From: an uncultured Bacilli bacterium
GTDB taxonomy: Bacteria > Bacillota_I > Bacilli_A > RF39 > UBA660
Direction: 5' to 3'
Length of the DNA stretch: 64,000 nucleotides
Assembly (NCBI GenBank): GCA_934096715.1
Contig: CAKOMQ010000001.1
Location: 1 to 64,000, forward strand
A program made the position numbers and the translations under genes. Shown piece by piece: positions 46,437 through 56,658 of this stretch. Each line of letters starts with the position of its first letter. The stretch's first letter is position 1. The notes beneath the pieces are model-generated. The model saw only the letters and a list, made by a program, of their open reading frames with translations. It ran no database searches and had not been told where the DNA came from.

Positions 46437-47766
46437 ATATTTTCTTATAATTTTCTTGATTAAGAGTAATAACTACTTTTTCTTTTGTGTAAGGGAAATT
46501 AATTCGTTTACCTTTTAATTCATCTTTAATTTCACTAACAATATCAAATGGAGTCACTTTTTTTTCAAAACAAATATTTTCATCATCACTATAATATTCT
46601 TTTGTAATTTTACATTCAATATAGTTGCTACAATAGTAATCGATTACAATATTATTTTTAGAATTATCAATTTTATAATCAATATATAAATAGTCATGAA
46701 TATTTACATTATCTAAATTATCAATAATCATAGTGTCCATTTTGACTAGTTTATCATCATTTACTATTTCATAACTTTCAAGTTCAACTAATGCAGCTCC
46801 GGACATTAATCCAAATAAGACAATACTTGAGAAAAAGAGTATAAATGAAACTTTATAATTATATTCTAAATTAAAAACATAAGAATATAAAAGTTTAATA
46901 AACAAATAACTTATAACTAGTAATGTCAAAATAATTATCGAAACATAAATAAATAGTATTCCTGTATTAGCTAAGTAAATTGAAAAAACAAGTGACATGG
47001 CGAGTACAGCTATCCCCATTAATATTGGGATTGAGAAGAATAGAATGAATGCTTTAAAACATACTCTAAATATCCTGCCAAATATTCCAAAAAAATGATT
47101 AGTACTGTCTTTATAATCTCTTACTATTATTTTTTCTGTTTGTTTATTACTTATTTGTAATTCGGGTTCAGTCTTTTCTTCAACTTTATTTAATTCTTTA
47201 TTGATTATTTGATCATTTAAAAGATAATAATTTAAATATCTGATATTAAATAAGTGAAATAAAATAATAACACTAAGAATCGTACATAGTAAATAAGTAA
47301 TCGCTGATACAAATCTATTGAAAAACTCTAAAAAATAATTCCCCCAGAATATATTTCTAAATATGCTTTCAATACCACTACTTATGATCATCGACAATAT
47401 ATATAAAATAAACGATACAAAAAGTAGTTCAAATACACATTTAAGTAATTCCCTAAAAGTCATTCTAGAAAACGTATTAATAACTTTAGTAATATAATCT
47501 ATAAATATTTTATAATAACTCTTTAAAGTATTTTTATTTACTTTATTTAACTTTACTGATTCTCCTATTACACCATCATCAAGTAAATCTTCTAGCTTAC
47601 ATTCTAGTATTTTTGTTAATTCAATTATTTTATCCATATCAGGATAAGAAGAACCGTTTTCCCACTTACTTACCGACTGACGAGAAACATTCATTTTCTC
47701 AGCTAATTGTTCTTGAGATAAATTACTTTCCTTACGTTTCCTTGCTAACTTATCTGAAAATCTCAT
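46426..47766 (-). CDS. XRE-family HTH regulator fused to a membrane domain
   Basis: 446-aa protein. The N-terminal ~60 residues are a Cro/C1-type helix-turn-helix (NLSQEQLAEKMNVSRQSVSKWENG). The rest has about six membrane helices (105-128, 145-170, 232-262, 268-295, 305-325) and a C-terminal ~110-residue part that looks extracellular. Such membrane-tethered regulators usually sense envelope signals. It occupies the place between mfd and yabP where Bacillus has spoVT-yabM-yabN-yabO. TAGCAACA direct repeats overlap its promoter. Signal and targets unknown. Confidence 0.78.
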   Translation of the reverse strand: MRFSDKLARKRKESNLSQEQLAEKMNVSRQSVSKWENGSSYPDMDKIIELTKILECKLEDLLDDGVIGESVKLNKVNKNTLKSYYKIFIDYITKVINTFSRMTFRELLKCVFELLFVSFILYILSMIISSGIESIFRNIFWGNYFLEFFNRFVSAITYLLCTILSVIILFHLFNIRYLNYYLLNDQIINKELNKVEEKTEPELQISNKQTEKIIVRDYKDSTNHFFGIFGRIFRVCFKAFILFFSIPILMGIAVLAMSLVFSIYLANTGILFIYVSIIILTLLVISYLFIKLLYSYVFNLEYNYKVSFILFFSSIVLFGLMSGAALVELESYEIVNDDKLVKMDTMIIDNLDNVNIHDYLYIDYKIDNSKNNIVIDYYCSNYIECKITKEYYSDDENICFEKKVTPFDIVSEIKDELKGKRINFPYTKEKVVITLNQENYKKIFAE

Positions 47767-47787
47767 AAAATCATCTCCTATGCCAAA

Positions 47788-47817
47788 ATTATAGCAACAA
47801 ATTACCTAGTAGCAACA
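47788..47817 (-). promoter_or_regulatory. predicted promoter with overlapping direct repeats
   Basis: -35 TTGCTA (47810-47815) and -10 TATAAT (47788-47793), spacer 16 bp, on the minus strand. Two copies of TAGCAACA on the plus strand (47792-47799, 47810-47817), 18 bp apart, cover both elements, and an inverted GTTGCTA lies at 47849-47855. Likely an operator for the HTH protein itself. Confidence 0.5.
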
Positions 47818-47852
47818 CCTATAATTACTATCTTTTTGTAAACTTTCGGTTG

Positions 47853-50800
47853 CTAATTAATATTTTCTTCAATAATTTCCATTAAATCTACCAAATAATA
47901 AATATAATGTTTTTCTAACGTTTTATAATATAATTTAACATTAATCATATTATTCATATATGATATATTAAATTTATTTGATAACTTTAATGTTTCAATT
48001 AGGAATCTATCTCCTTTAATTTTCTGACTTAATTCTTTAGAAAGAATAACTTCTACAAACCTATCATTAACATCAATTTTATAAATATCCAATTGTTTTT
48101 TCTTATAATTAAGAATTTCATTATTCATATAAATATCCATATCATCATCTATTTTACCAAATCTATTTACAATTTCATTTTTAATACTAGTTAATTCTTC
48201 TTTATTTGAAATAGAATTTATTAATTTATGAATCTCTATTTTAATATCTTCATCACTAACATAATCGTCTTTTATATGTGTAGATATATTAAGTTCTGAA
48301 ACGTCATCATTATCATCATCATCTTCTATTACAATTTCGCCTTTAGCCTTCTTAAGTTCATTTTCAATCATTTTAACATATAATGATATACCAACTTCAT
48401 CTACAAATCCTGCTTGATCACTTCCAAATATATCTCCAGCACCACGAATAGCTAAATCACGCATCGCAATTTTATAGCCACTTCCTAATTCAGTAAAATC
48501 CTTTATGGCTTGTAATCGTTTTATTGCATTATCATTAAGTTCCTTATTTGGTTTATAAAATAAATATGCATGGCCAATCCTATCACTTCTACCAACTCGA
48601 CCTCTTATTTGATATAATTGGCCAAGCCCAAAATTATCGGCATTATAAACAATTAAAGTATTAGCATTTCCAATATCAATACCATTTTCTATAATAGTAG
48701 TACATAGCAATATATCAAATTTATACTCTTTAAAGTCGTTCATTACTTCGTCTAGTTCTTCTTTATTCATAGTACCATAAGCAATCCTTATTCTAGCTTC
48801 AGGAACCATCTTAAGTAGTTTATCTTGTATATTATATATATCTTCAATTCTATTATATAAAACATAAATTTGACCTTTTCTAGAAAGTTCTTTATAAATA
48901 GCATCCCTTATAATTAAATCATTCTCTTTTAATACATAGGTTTGAACAGGATATCTGTTGATAGGGGGTGTTTCAATAATAGATAAATCTCTCAAACCTG
49001 ATAGTGCCATCTTTAACGTTCTAGGTATAGGTGTAGCAGATAATGTAAGTACATTAATGTCTTTCTTATAATTTTTTATCTTCTCCTTATGTGACACTCC
49101 AAATCTTTGCTCTTCATCAACAACTAATAATCCTAAATTTTTAAATTTAATATCATTAGCAAGCAACTTATGAGTACCCACAACAATATCAATTACACCA
49201 TCCTTCAATTCTTTTTTTATTCTTTCTACTTGTTTAGGAGTTTGAAATCTATTTAGTAGTTCAATAGTAACAGGTATATTTTTAAATCTATCCTTAATTA
49301 CTTCATATTGTTGCTTAGATAATATAGTTGTAGGGCATAAATATATAACTTGTTTATTATTAAGCACTGCTTTATTTATAGCACGTGCTGCTACTTCTGT
49401 TTTACCAAAACCTACATCGCCGCAGAGTAACCTATCCATAGGGGTTTCACTATTTAAGTCATTTTCAATTTCCATAACTGCTTTCTTTTGATCTTTAGTC
49501 AATTCATATTCAAATTCAGAATTAAATATGTCTTCAAGTTCATAGTTGACATATTTTTCTTTCTTTATTGATGCCCTTTCACGATAAAGTTCAAGAAGTT
49601 CTAAAGATATATCTTTAGCTTTTGATTTAGCTTTAGCTCTAGTTTTTAACCAAGATATGGAATTTAACCTGTTTAATTTAGGCTTAGCACCATCTTTATC
49701 TCCATATTTATATATAGTATTAATTTTTTCAATAGGTATATATATTTTATCATTTTTGTCATATAAAATTTGTATATAATCTTTATATATACCATTTTTA
49801 CTAAGAGTTTTTAACCCATTATAAATACCAATACCATGCTCTAAATGAACTACATAGTCCCCTTTATTAATATCGTTAAAGCTGGTTATTCTTTTACCAA
49901 TCTTAATTTTCGACTTATAATTATTTCTTATATTAACCTGTTTTCCAATGTCATTAGCAGATATAACGACATATTTATCAATAACAAACCCTTTACTTAA
50001 ATTAATATTTAATATTTTAGCATTACAAAACATTTCTCTGATTATATTTTTTTGATAATCAGTTGTTAAGCAAAAGATTACTTTTTTATTTTCATTTATC
50101 CATTTATTATAGTTTTCTTTAAGTATTTCATAATTCTCATTATAATTAGCCATTTGTCTAATATTATAATCTTCATTACTTCTAATAGTATCTACAAAAT
50201 AAGTTTTACCAATTATTAATTCTTCTAAACTATAATATGTATTTTCAAAATTTGAGTCATGCTCTTTATAAGATACAATATCTTCTTGTAATTTTTCATT
50301 AGAAATTTTTAATTGATCATAATTTACAATAAAAGTAGCCTCGGCGTTAATAAATTTTGGAAATAATTCATAATTTCCATCATCACTTTCTTTACAAGAA
50401 GTTATCATAATTGATTCTAATTCTTTATTAGAAATTTGAGATTCTGGATTAAATTCCTTAATGGACTCAACTATATTACCATTATATTCTATTCTAATTG
50501 GATAATCACTTGTTATAGGAAATAAATCAACAATCATTCCACGCGACGCAAATTCAAATGATTGAGTAACCAAAGACTCTTTATTAAAGCCAAAATCAAG
50601 TAAAGTACTAATTAAATCACTTTTATTTAAATTATCTCCTTTTTTTAAAACCATATTTCTTTTTTTATTACTACAAGATATCTTTTTTAAATATCCCGTT
50701 AAATTAGTTACCACTATGTAAGGATCTTTTGAGTTAATTTTATTTAGAGTTTCTAACCTAGTAAATTTAAATTCAGGAGAAATAGCCAATGCCACAGAAG

Positions 50801-51014
50801 TAATAAAATCATCCATTGGGTATAATAAAGCATTATCAGTTAAATTAGAAATATCATTAAATATTTTATTTGCTTCAAATATTGAATTAGTAACAACTAG
50901 TACTGTTTTATTAATCTTTTTAAAATATTCTAGAACGTAAAAAGCGGATAACTCATTTGTTAATCCATTAATTGTATCATTTTCATAATTAAAATAATTT
51001 ACTAAAAAATCCAT
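47853..51014 (-). CDS. mfd: transcription-repair coupling factor Mfd
   Basis: 1053-aa Mfd, about 100 residues shorter than typical. N-terminal UvrB-like part (FEFASRGMIVDLFP), the RNA polymerase-interacting domain near 385-450 (GDYVVHLEHGIGIYNG), translocase domain with P-loop LLCGDVGFGKTEVA and VVDEEQRFGVSH, RGRVGRSDR in the second RecA lobe and a C-terminal domain. Removes stalled polymerase and recruits UvrA. An acidic run (EDDDDNDD) lies at about 905. Follows pth by 4 bp. Confidence 0.96.
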   Translation of the reverse strand: MDFLVNYFNYENDTINGLTNELSAFYVLEYFKKINKTVLVVTNSIFEANKIFNDISNLTDNALLYPMDDFITSVALAISPEFKFTRLETLNKINSKDPYIVVTNLTGYLKKISCSNKKRNMVLKKGDNLNKSDLISTLLDFGFNKESLVTQSFEFASRGMIVDLFPITSDYPIRIEYNGNIVESIKEFNPESQISNKELESIMITSCKESDDGNYELFPKFINAEATFIVNYDQLKISNEKLQEDIVSYKEHDSNFENTYYSLEELIIGKTYFVDTIRSNEDYNIRQMANYNENYEILKENYNKWINENKKVIFCLTTDYQKNIIREMFCNAKILNINLSKGFVIDKYVVISANDIGKQVNIRNNYKSKIKIGKRITSFNDINKGDYVVHLEHGIGIYNGLKTLSKNGIYKDYIQILYDKNDKIYIPIEKINTIYKYGDKDGAKPKLNRLNSISWLKTRAKAKSKAKDISLELLELYRERASIKKEKYVNYELEDIFNSEFEYELTKDQKKAVMEIENDLNSETPMDRLLCGDVGFGKTEVAARAINKAVLNNKQVIYLCPTTILSKQQYEVIKDRFKNIPVTIELLNRFQTPKQVERIKKELKDGVIDIVVGTHKLLANDIKFKNLGLLVVDEEQRFGVSHKEKIKNYKKDINVLTLSATPIPRTLKMALSGLRDLSIIETPPINRYPVQTYVLKENDLIIRDAIYKELSRKGQIYVLYNRIEDIYNIQDKLLKMVPEARIRIAYGTMNKEELDEVMNDFKEYKFDILLCTTIIENGIDIGNANTLIVYNADNFGLGQLYQIRGRVGRSDRIGHAYLFYKPNKELNDNAIKRLQAIKDFTELGSGYKIAMRDLAIRGAGDIFGSDQAGFVDEVGISLYVKMIENELKKAKGEIVIEDDDDNDDVSELNISTHIKDDYVSDEDIKIEIHKLINSISNKEELTSIKNEIVNRFGKIDDDMDIYMNNEILNYKKKQLDIYKIDVNDRFVEVILSKELSQKIKGDRFLIETLKLSNKFNISYMNNMINVKLYYKTLEKHYIYYLVDLMEIIEENIN

Positions 51015-51018
51015 ATTA

Positions 51019-51564
51019 TCAATCTTTTCTTTGATGACTTATAGTATAATCAATATCATTATTAATAAAATCATCAATAATACTTATATATGTTGGCATA
51101 TCACTTTGAATATGATTTAGTTCATCTTCTGTAAATCTACCTAATACGAATTTATCAGCAGCGTAGTTATTAACAGTGTTAATACCAATTTTTAAACGAC
51201 CAAACTCTTTAGAATTTAGATGTTTAATAATTGACTTAATTCCGTTATGTCCACCTGATTCACTAGATTTTTTTACTTTATATGTTCCAAAATTCATATC
51301 TAAGTCATCCTGAATAATAAATACATCACTTATTGATACATGATAATAATTTAAAACTTCTAAAACTGACTCACCCGAATTATTCATATATGTACTAGGT
51401 TTTAAATAAATAATAGAATTATTTATATATACTTCACCCTTAAACTTCTTTTGCCAAGAAACATTTTTATTTTCTAAATATTTATCTAATATCATAAAAC
51501 CTATATTATGACGAGTATTAACATATTCTTTACCAGGATTGCCTAGTCCAACTATTAATTTCAT
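51019..51564 (-). CDS. pth: peptidyl-tRNA hydrolase
   Basis: 181-aa Pth: GLGNPGKEYVNTRHNIGF with the catalytic histidine, YMNNSGESV and IQDDLDMNFG. Recycles tRNA from peptidyl-tRNAs dropped by the ribosome. One base from the upstream methyltransferase gene. Confidence 0.96.
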   Translation of the reverse strand: MKLIVGLGNPGKEYVNTRHNIGFMILDKYLENKNVSWQKKFKGEVYINNSIIYLKPSTYMNNSGESVLEVLNYYHVSISDVFIIQDDLDMNFGTYKVKKSSESGGHNGIKSIIKHLNSKEFGRLKIGINTVNNYAADKFVLGRFTEDELNHIQSDMPTYISIIDDFINNDIDYTISHQRKD

Positions 51565-51565
51565 C

Positions 51566-52297
51566 TTACTTCTCCTTAAATATATTTTTATATGTTGTAT
51601 AATTCGCTATATTTAATACATCATTAATAACTAGTCCACTTTTAGCATTCTTTTTAGCTTTAATAAGAATAATAGTTGGCTTTTTATTTTCATCAGTTTT
51701 AATTAATTGAATTTTTTTAACTGGTATTTTATATTTTAAACCAAGACTAATTAACTCATCTAATCTACTGGAACGATGTACTAAATATAAATATCCCCCA
51801 TCTTTAAGATATTTATAACTAATACGAAAAATATCTTCTAAAACCATTTTTTCTTCGTGTCGAGCTATACGTAAAATTTCATTATCATTTCTCATACTTT
51901 CTTCATTAATTTTAAAAAATGGTGGATTACATGTTACTATATCATATATTTTATCTATATTAAATTCATTTATATTCTGATTAAAAACAGAAATATTATG
52001 TTCTAGATTATTGTATTTTATTGATCTAATAGCTAAATCATAAATTTCTTCTTGAATTTCAACAGCATCTATTTTACATTTAGCTTTTGTAGTTAATACA
52101 AGCGGAATAACAGAATTTCCGCTACATAAATCAAGAACTAGACTATTATCTTTTAGATTATCTATGTATTCAGCAAGTAATAAAGAATCAAGTGAAAATT
52201 TAAACCCACCAGAGTATTGATAAATATATCTATTTTCATAATCGTATAAATCATTTAATTCAATATTACTAGAATTTAATTTCTTCTTTATTTCCAT
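51566..52297 (-). CDS. tRNA1(Val) adenine-37 N6-methyltransferase-like (TrmN6/YabB)
   Basis: 243-aa SAM-dependent methyltransferase: SAM loop VLDLCSGNSVIPLVL at about 56-70 and catalytic NPPFFK at about 124-129, which marks N6-adenine methylation. Length and context (ricT upstream, as yabA-yabB in Bacillus) fit the YabB/TrmNF6 group. Overlaps ricT by 29 bp. The exact tRNA target is inferred. Confidence 0.85.
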   Translation of the reverse strand: MEIKKKLNSSNIELNDLYDYENRYIYQYSGGFKFSLDSLLLAEYIDNLKDNSLVLDLCSGNSVIPLVLTTKAKCKIDAVEIQEEIYDLAIRSIKYNNLEHNISVFNQNINEFNIDKIYDIVTCNPPFFKINEESMRNDNEILRIARHEEKMVLEDIFRISYKYLKDGGYLYLVHRSSRLDELISLGLKYKIPVKKIQLIKTDENKKPTIILIKAKKNAKSGLVINDVLNIANYTTYKNIFKEK

Positions 52298-53033
52298 TTA
52301 CTAATACTTTCACTTTCCTATTTAGAACATCTACATTAATAACTTGACCTTTACCTTTTTTAGTATCAATTTCTGTTTGTAAATTAGGAAGACCTTTAGA
52401 ACATTCTAAATATTGTTCATCTTCATAGGATAAACAGCACAAAAGTCTACCACATAATCCGTTAATTTTAGAAGGATTCAAAGCTAAGTTTTGATTTTTA
52501 GCCATATTCATTGAGACAGCATCAATTTGTCTTAAAAACTTTTGACAACATATTTTTTGTCCACAAACTCCGATTCCACCTATTTCTTTAGCTTTATCCC
52601 TAGCCCCTACTTGCCTAAGTTCAATACGTGTATGATAAATACTGGCTAATTTCTTAGCCAAATCTCTAAAATCTATTCTTTCATCAGAAACAAAATTAAA
52701 TAAAAGTTGTGATTTATCGAAAGTAAAATTAGCACTTATAATATTCATGTTTAATGAAAGTTCATGAGCTATCTTTTTAGCATTCTTTAAAGCTTGATCA
52801 CTTTCTTTTAAATTTTTATAAAATTTAGAATCATCTTCTTTAGTAGCTATTCTTATTATATTCTTTAATTCATCAAGATTTATATTATTTTTATTGATAA
52901 TTCTATCTACTTTTCCATACTGCATACCTTTTTCAGTTTCTACAATAACCGTTTGATTAACGTTAATACTATCCTCGCTTTTAAAATAATAAACTTTACC
53001 ATTATCCTTAAATATTATTCCATACACCATCAT
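52269..53033 (-). CDS. ricT: PSP1-domain protein RicT (YaaT)
   Basis: 254-aa RicT. PSP1 C-terminal domain with the cysteine cluster GVCGQKICCQKFL and GLCGRLLCCLSYED. In Bacillus RicT works with RicA and RicF, binds iron-sulfur clusters, and affects RNase Y and sporulation phosphorelay. Overlaps holB by 26 bp. Confidence 0.93.
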   Translation of the reverse strand: MMVYGIIFKDNGKVYYFKSEDSINVNQTVIVETEKGMQYGKVDRIINKNNINLDELKNIIRIATKEDDSKFYKNLKESDQALKNAKKIAHELSLNMNIISANFTFDKSQLLFNFVSDERIDFRDLAKKLASIYHTRIELRQVGARDKAKEIGGIGVCGQKICCQKFLRQIDAVSMNMAKNQNLALNPSKINGLCGRLLCCLSYEDEQYLECSKGLPNLQTEIDTKKGKGQVINVDVLNRKVKVLVNGNKEEIKF

Positions 53034-53862
53034 GATTTATAACACCCATTTCTAATACAAATCTATCTAATAATAATTCTAAATTAACATTATAATTCAA
53101 ATCTTCCAACAATTTATTTATCAACATAGTTTTATACAAAAGTTTCCATCTGTCCTGATTAACAATAAAATAATAATCATCTTTATTAAATTCTGTTAAT
53201 TGACTACTATTTAGTGCAGATAAATAAATAGAAGATATAATTTTAAACAAATTTATTATATCAGATCTATCACTAAATTTTAATAATAATTTTTTATTTA
53301 ATAATATACTTTCGTTATTTTCTTCAATAGAATACAAATAATCATGAATGTCATTTAAATAATTGTCAAATTTATCTGAATTAATTCCTAAAATTTCATT
53401 AATATTATAATTTTCATAATAACAATTTATCTGTTCACATCTACTAGTAATAGTATTAATAATATTATACTTATCATTTGTAATAAAAAAACCATAAGTT
53501 CCTTCAGTAGGTTCTTCCAAAAATTTTAAAATACTATTACAAGATTCTTTATTCATTTTTTCAGCATTCACAATAATATAAACTTTAATATCAGAAAATA
53601 ATGAAGTCATTGAAAATTTATATCTAAGTTCCTTTATTTGATCTTTTTTTATAAATTTACCATCAGGTTTAATTATTAAAAGATTAGGAAAGTCGTTAGT
53701 ATCAATTAAATGCTTAAAAGAATCATCATTATAGAATTCTTTAATAATGTTTATTAAATCATTTAAACAATTATCTACATTATTTGTAGATATTAAGTAA
53801 GCATGCGCTAGTGTATTATTATTGAATAGTTTTAAAATATCATTTAATTTATTATTTTCCAT
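53008..53862 (-). CDS. holB: DNA polymerase III subunit delta'
   Basis: 284-aa clamp-loader subunit. NTLAHAYLIST at the start, IIVNAEKMNKESCNSILKFLEEP (strand and helix of the AAA+ core) and ITSRCEQINCY (sensor SRC). No functional P-loop, as expected for delta'. Context bofA-holB-ricT follows Bacillus order loosely. Confidence 0.92.
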   Translation of the reverse strand: MENNKLNDILKLFNNNTLAHAYLISTNNVDNCLNDLINIIKEFYNDDSFKHLIDTNDFPNLLIIKPDGKFIKKDQIKELRYKFSMTSLFSDIKVYIIVNAEKMNKESCNSILKFLEEPTEGTYGFFITNDKYNIINTITSRCEQINCYYENYNINEILGINSDKFDNYLNDIHDYLYSIEENNESILLNKKLLLKFSDRSDIINLFKIISSIYLSALNSSQLTEFNKDDYYFIVNQDRWKLLYKTMLINKLLEDLNYNVNLELLLDRFVLEMGVINHDGVWNNI

Positions 53863-53866
53863 ACAA

Positions 53867-54064
53867 CTAATTTAAAATAAAAAAGATAGAATATAATGAT
53901 AAAATACCTGGAACACCTAATAAAGATGATACAAGTATGGTAGGTATATTTATAGGTATAAAAATATTCATACTATCTAAAAGTATATTTAAACCATAAA
54001 TTACCCCGAATGAAAACAGTACATTTCTAAATATTTTTTTAATTATTTTCATATTATCACTCAT
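53867..54064 (-). CDS. bofA: BofA-like pro-sigma-K processing inhibitor
   Basis: 65-aa membrane protein with two hydrophobic segments (12-30 and 36-62). The second, with FIPINIPTILVSSLLGVPG, matches the conserved C-terminal part of BofA. In Bacillus BofA holds the SpoIVFB protease inactive in the mother-cell membrane. It lies directly behind recR as in B. subtilis, which strengthens the call for so short a protein. Confidence 0.8.
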   Translation of the reverse strand: MSDNMKIIKKIFRNVLFSFGVIYGLNILLDSMNIFIPINIPTILVSSLLGVPGILSLYSIFFILN

Positions 54065-54096
54065 TAAAATAATATTACTTTAAATCTTTTTTATTC

Positions 54097-54696
54097 CTAA
54101 AATAATTCCTTTCTATCTTCTAATGCTTTTGATAATGTAATAACATCTAAATAATCGATTTCAGCGCCCATTGGTAAACCATAAGATAACCTAGAAACTT
54201 TTATTCCTTTATTTTCAAATATCTTTTTTATATAAAGAATTGTTGTTTCTCCTTCAATTGATGATTTTAATGCTAATATCAATTCAACATTTTTATTATT
54301 ATTAACTCTTTTTACAAGAGAATTTATATTAATATCATCAGGACCAATATTATCCATCGGCGATATTAGTCCATTCAAGACATGATATGTACCGCGGTAA
54401 TTTCCTACTTTTTCAAATGAAAAAACACTTTTAAAATCTTCAATAACACAAATAATGCTTTTATCTCTAGTTTCATCACTACAAATATTGCACACTTCGT
54501 TATCAGTAAGGTGTCCACAAATTTTACATGGTCTTAATACTTCTTTGGCAATCATTAAATCACTAGAAAAATCAGAAATTTCTTCTGAGTCTAAATTTAT
54601 AGTCGCTAATGCCAATCTTTCTGCATTTTTTTCTCCAATTCCAGGGAGTAACTTATAATAATTGATTAGCTTTTGTAAGGATTCTGGATATATCAT
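54097..54696 (-). CDS. recR: recombination protein RecR
   Basis: 199-aa RecR from the ATG giving MIYPESLQKLI, one base after the ybaB stop. Helix-hairpin-helix LLPGIGEKNAERLA, C4 zinc finger CKICGHLTDNEVCNIC, TOPRIM domain with ICVIEDFKSV. Acts with RecO/RecF in gap repair; recF lies at the window edge. Confidence 0.96.
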   Translation of the reverse strand: MIYPESLQKLINYYKLLPGIGEKNAERLALATINLDSEEISDFSSDLMIAKEVLRPCKICGHLTDNEVCNICSDETRDKSIICVIEDFKSVFSFEKVGNYRGTYHVLNGLISPMDNIGPDDININSLVKRVNNNKNVELILALKSSIEGETTILYIKKIFENKGIKVSRLSYGLPMGAEIDYLDVITLSKALEDRKELF

Positions 54697-54697
54697 T

Positions 54698-54997
54698 TTA
54701 CATAAAACCATTTAATGCATTTGCATATTGACCAAGTTTTTTAGTTGTTTCTTCATTAATTTTTGTATAGGCATCATTTATAGCAATAGATATCATATCT
54801 TCAAGTATTTCTTTGTCATCTACATCTACTGGAAATTCTTTAGTTATTTTAACATTTTTCAAGTTCTTACTACCATCAAAAGTAACTTCCACCCATTCGC
54901 TCTTTCCAATAAAATCCATCTTATCAAGTTCATTCTTCTTGTTTTGGATATCCCTTTGCATTTTTTGCGCTTGTGCCATTAAGTTTTGCATATTCAT
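54698..54997 (-). CDS. ybaB: nucleoid-associated protein YbaB/EbfC
   Basis: 99-aa DNA-binding dimer. MNMQNLMAQAQKMQRDI and the conserved ISIAINDAYTKINEETTKKL helix are typical. Between dnaX and recR, the universal order. Confidence 0.96.
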   Translation of the reverse strand: MNMQNLMAQAQKMQRDIQNKKNELDKMDFIGKSEWVEVTFDGSKNLKNVKITKEFPVDVDDKEILEDMISIAINDAYTKINEETTKKLGQYANALNGFM

Positions 54998-55013
54998 ACT
55001 GTTTTCCTTCTTT

Positions 55014-56570
55014 CTATGTAATTTCTATTTTACTATTTGAGAATAATCCATTTGTAATCGTTAATTCTTCATATGTATCAAAATTATCATCTAATAATTG
55101 ATATTTTATTCCAGCCCTTACATTAGCAATATATTTTTCTTTTTCTTCTTGCCAATTTTCAGCAGTTATAAATACAATTTTTTTATTTATTTTATTTTCA
55201 ATAATGTTCCTTTTTTCATTTAAGTTATCAGCAATTCTAATATTATTTGCTTCAAATATTGCATACTCTTTAGATGACGCTACAGGAACAACATCCATTA
55301 ATAAAGAACTAATACTATGTTCAAAAGCACTAGTATCTAATAGACTTTTGAAAACCGTTTTTGTATTTTCCAATTCTTCCTTTTTAGCATCTACAAAACA
55401 GTTGTTAATACGAATTTTAATTAAATTAGTATAATCAAAATCGTCTTTTTTGTCCAAAGTAGAATTTTCAGAGATTTCAACTCCATGTTCTTCTTGCTCA
55501 CTGACACAATCTAATAAAGTAATTTTAGGTGTATCAGAAATATTTTGAATTTTCATATACTTAAGTAATGTTAATTCCAATATTACAAAAGGATCAACAT
55601 TTATATTTATTTTATTAAGAGTGTCTATTAGATCAAGAGTTAAATTATAATAATCAATATAATTCTTATTCGATTTAGTTTTATTTAATTTAATCTTCTC
55701 AGCCATATTTACAAAAGAGTTAATAATTTTCTTAATAAAATATTTATATTCGATATTATTTTTCTTAATTGAATCAATAATTTTAATAATACTATCACAA
55801 TCATCTGCTTCAAACGAAGTAATTATTTTGCTTATTTCAGCAATAGAAACCATTCTTAACTCTGAATCAATGGTTTTAACTGTAATTTTTTCATTATTTT
55901 TAGAAAGTTGGTCTAAAATACTTAGTGCATCTCTTAAACCACCTTCACAAATATCAGCAATTTCAGAAATTGCATCATTATCTATATCTATTTTTTCACA
56001 CTTACATATAAACTTTAATCTTTCAACAATACAATTTATACTAATTTTCGAGAAATCGTATCTCTGACATCTAGATAATATTGTAATAGGAACATTTTCT
56101 ATATTAGTTGTTGCAAATATAAAAATAACATGTTTAGGTGGTTCTTCTAACGTAAGCAATAAAGCATTGAACGCATTAATAGAAAGCATGTGCACTTCAT
56201 CAATTATGTAAACCTTATATTTACCATTAGTCGGAGTTAGTTTAACATTATCAATAAGTTCACGAATTTGATCGACACCATTATGCGACGCGGCATCTAT
56301 TTCAATAATGTCAGGATTTTCATTATAATTTTTGCAAAAATCGCATTCATTACATGGATTTCCATTATTAGGATTAATGCAATTAATTGCTTTTGCAAAT
56401 ACCTTTGCAGTTGATGTTTTTCCAGTACCCCTCGAACCAGAAAAAATGTACGCATGTGAAATATTACCGCTAATAATTGAGTTTTTTAAAGCAGTAGTGA
56501 TATATTCTTGACCAACAATATTATCAAAATTATCCGGTCTATATTTTCTGTACAATACTTTATAATCCAT
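55014..56570 (-). CDS. dnaX: DNA polymerase III subunit gamma/tau
   Basis: 518-aa DnaX from the ATG giving MDYKVLYRKYRP, with GGAGA 8 bp upstream. P-loop GSRGTGKTST, four-cysteine zinc site between about 67 and 82, YIIDEVHML and ILSRCQRYDF. The tail beyond residue 365 is diverged, low in conserved blocks, and probably carries polymerase-binding functions. Confidence 0.96.
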   Translation of the reverse strand: MDYKVLYRKYRPDNFDNIVGQEYITTALKNSIISGNISHAYIFSGSRGTGKTSTAKVFAKAINCINPNNGNPCNECDFCKNYNENPDIIEIDAASHNGVDQIRELIDNVKLTPTNGKYKVYIIDEVHMLSINAFNALLLTLEEPPKHVIFIFATTNIENVPITILSRCQRYDFSKISINCIVERLKFICKCEKIDIDNDAISEIADICEGGLRDALSILDQLSKNNEKITVKTIDSELRMVSIAEISKIITSFEADDCDSIIKIIDSIKKNNIEYKYFIKKIINSFVNMAEKIKLNKTKSNKNYIDYYNLTLDLIDTLNKININVDPFVILELTLLKYMKIQNISDTPKITLLDCVSEQEEHGVEISENSTLDKKDDFDYTNLIKIRINNCFVDAKKEELENTKTVFKSLLDTSAFEHSISSLLMDVVPVASSKEYAIFEANNIRIADNLNEKRNIIENKINKKIVFITAENWQEEKEKYIANVRAGIKYQLLDDNFDTYEELTITNGLFSNSKIEIT

Positions 56571-56658
56571 GACAAAATCTCCTGTTAACATTGTATCAAA
56601 AATATTAAAAAAAGTCTTTATTTTTTTAAGTAAATCTTAAACAATAAATTTATAACCA

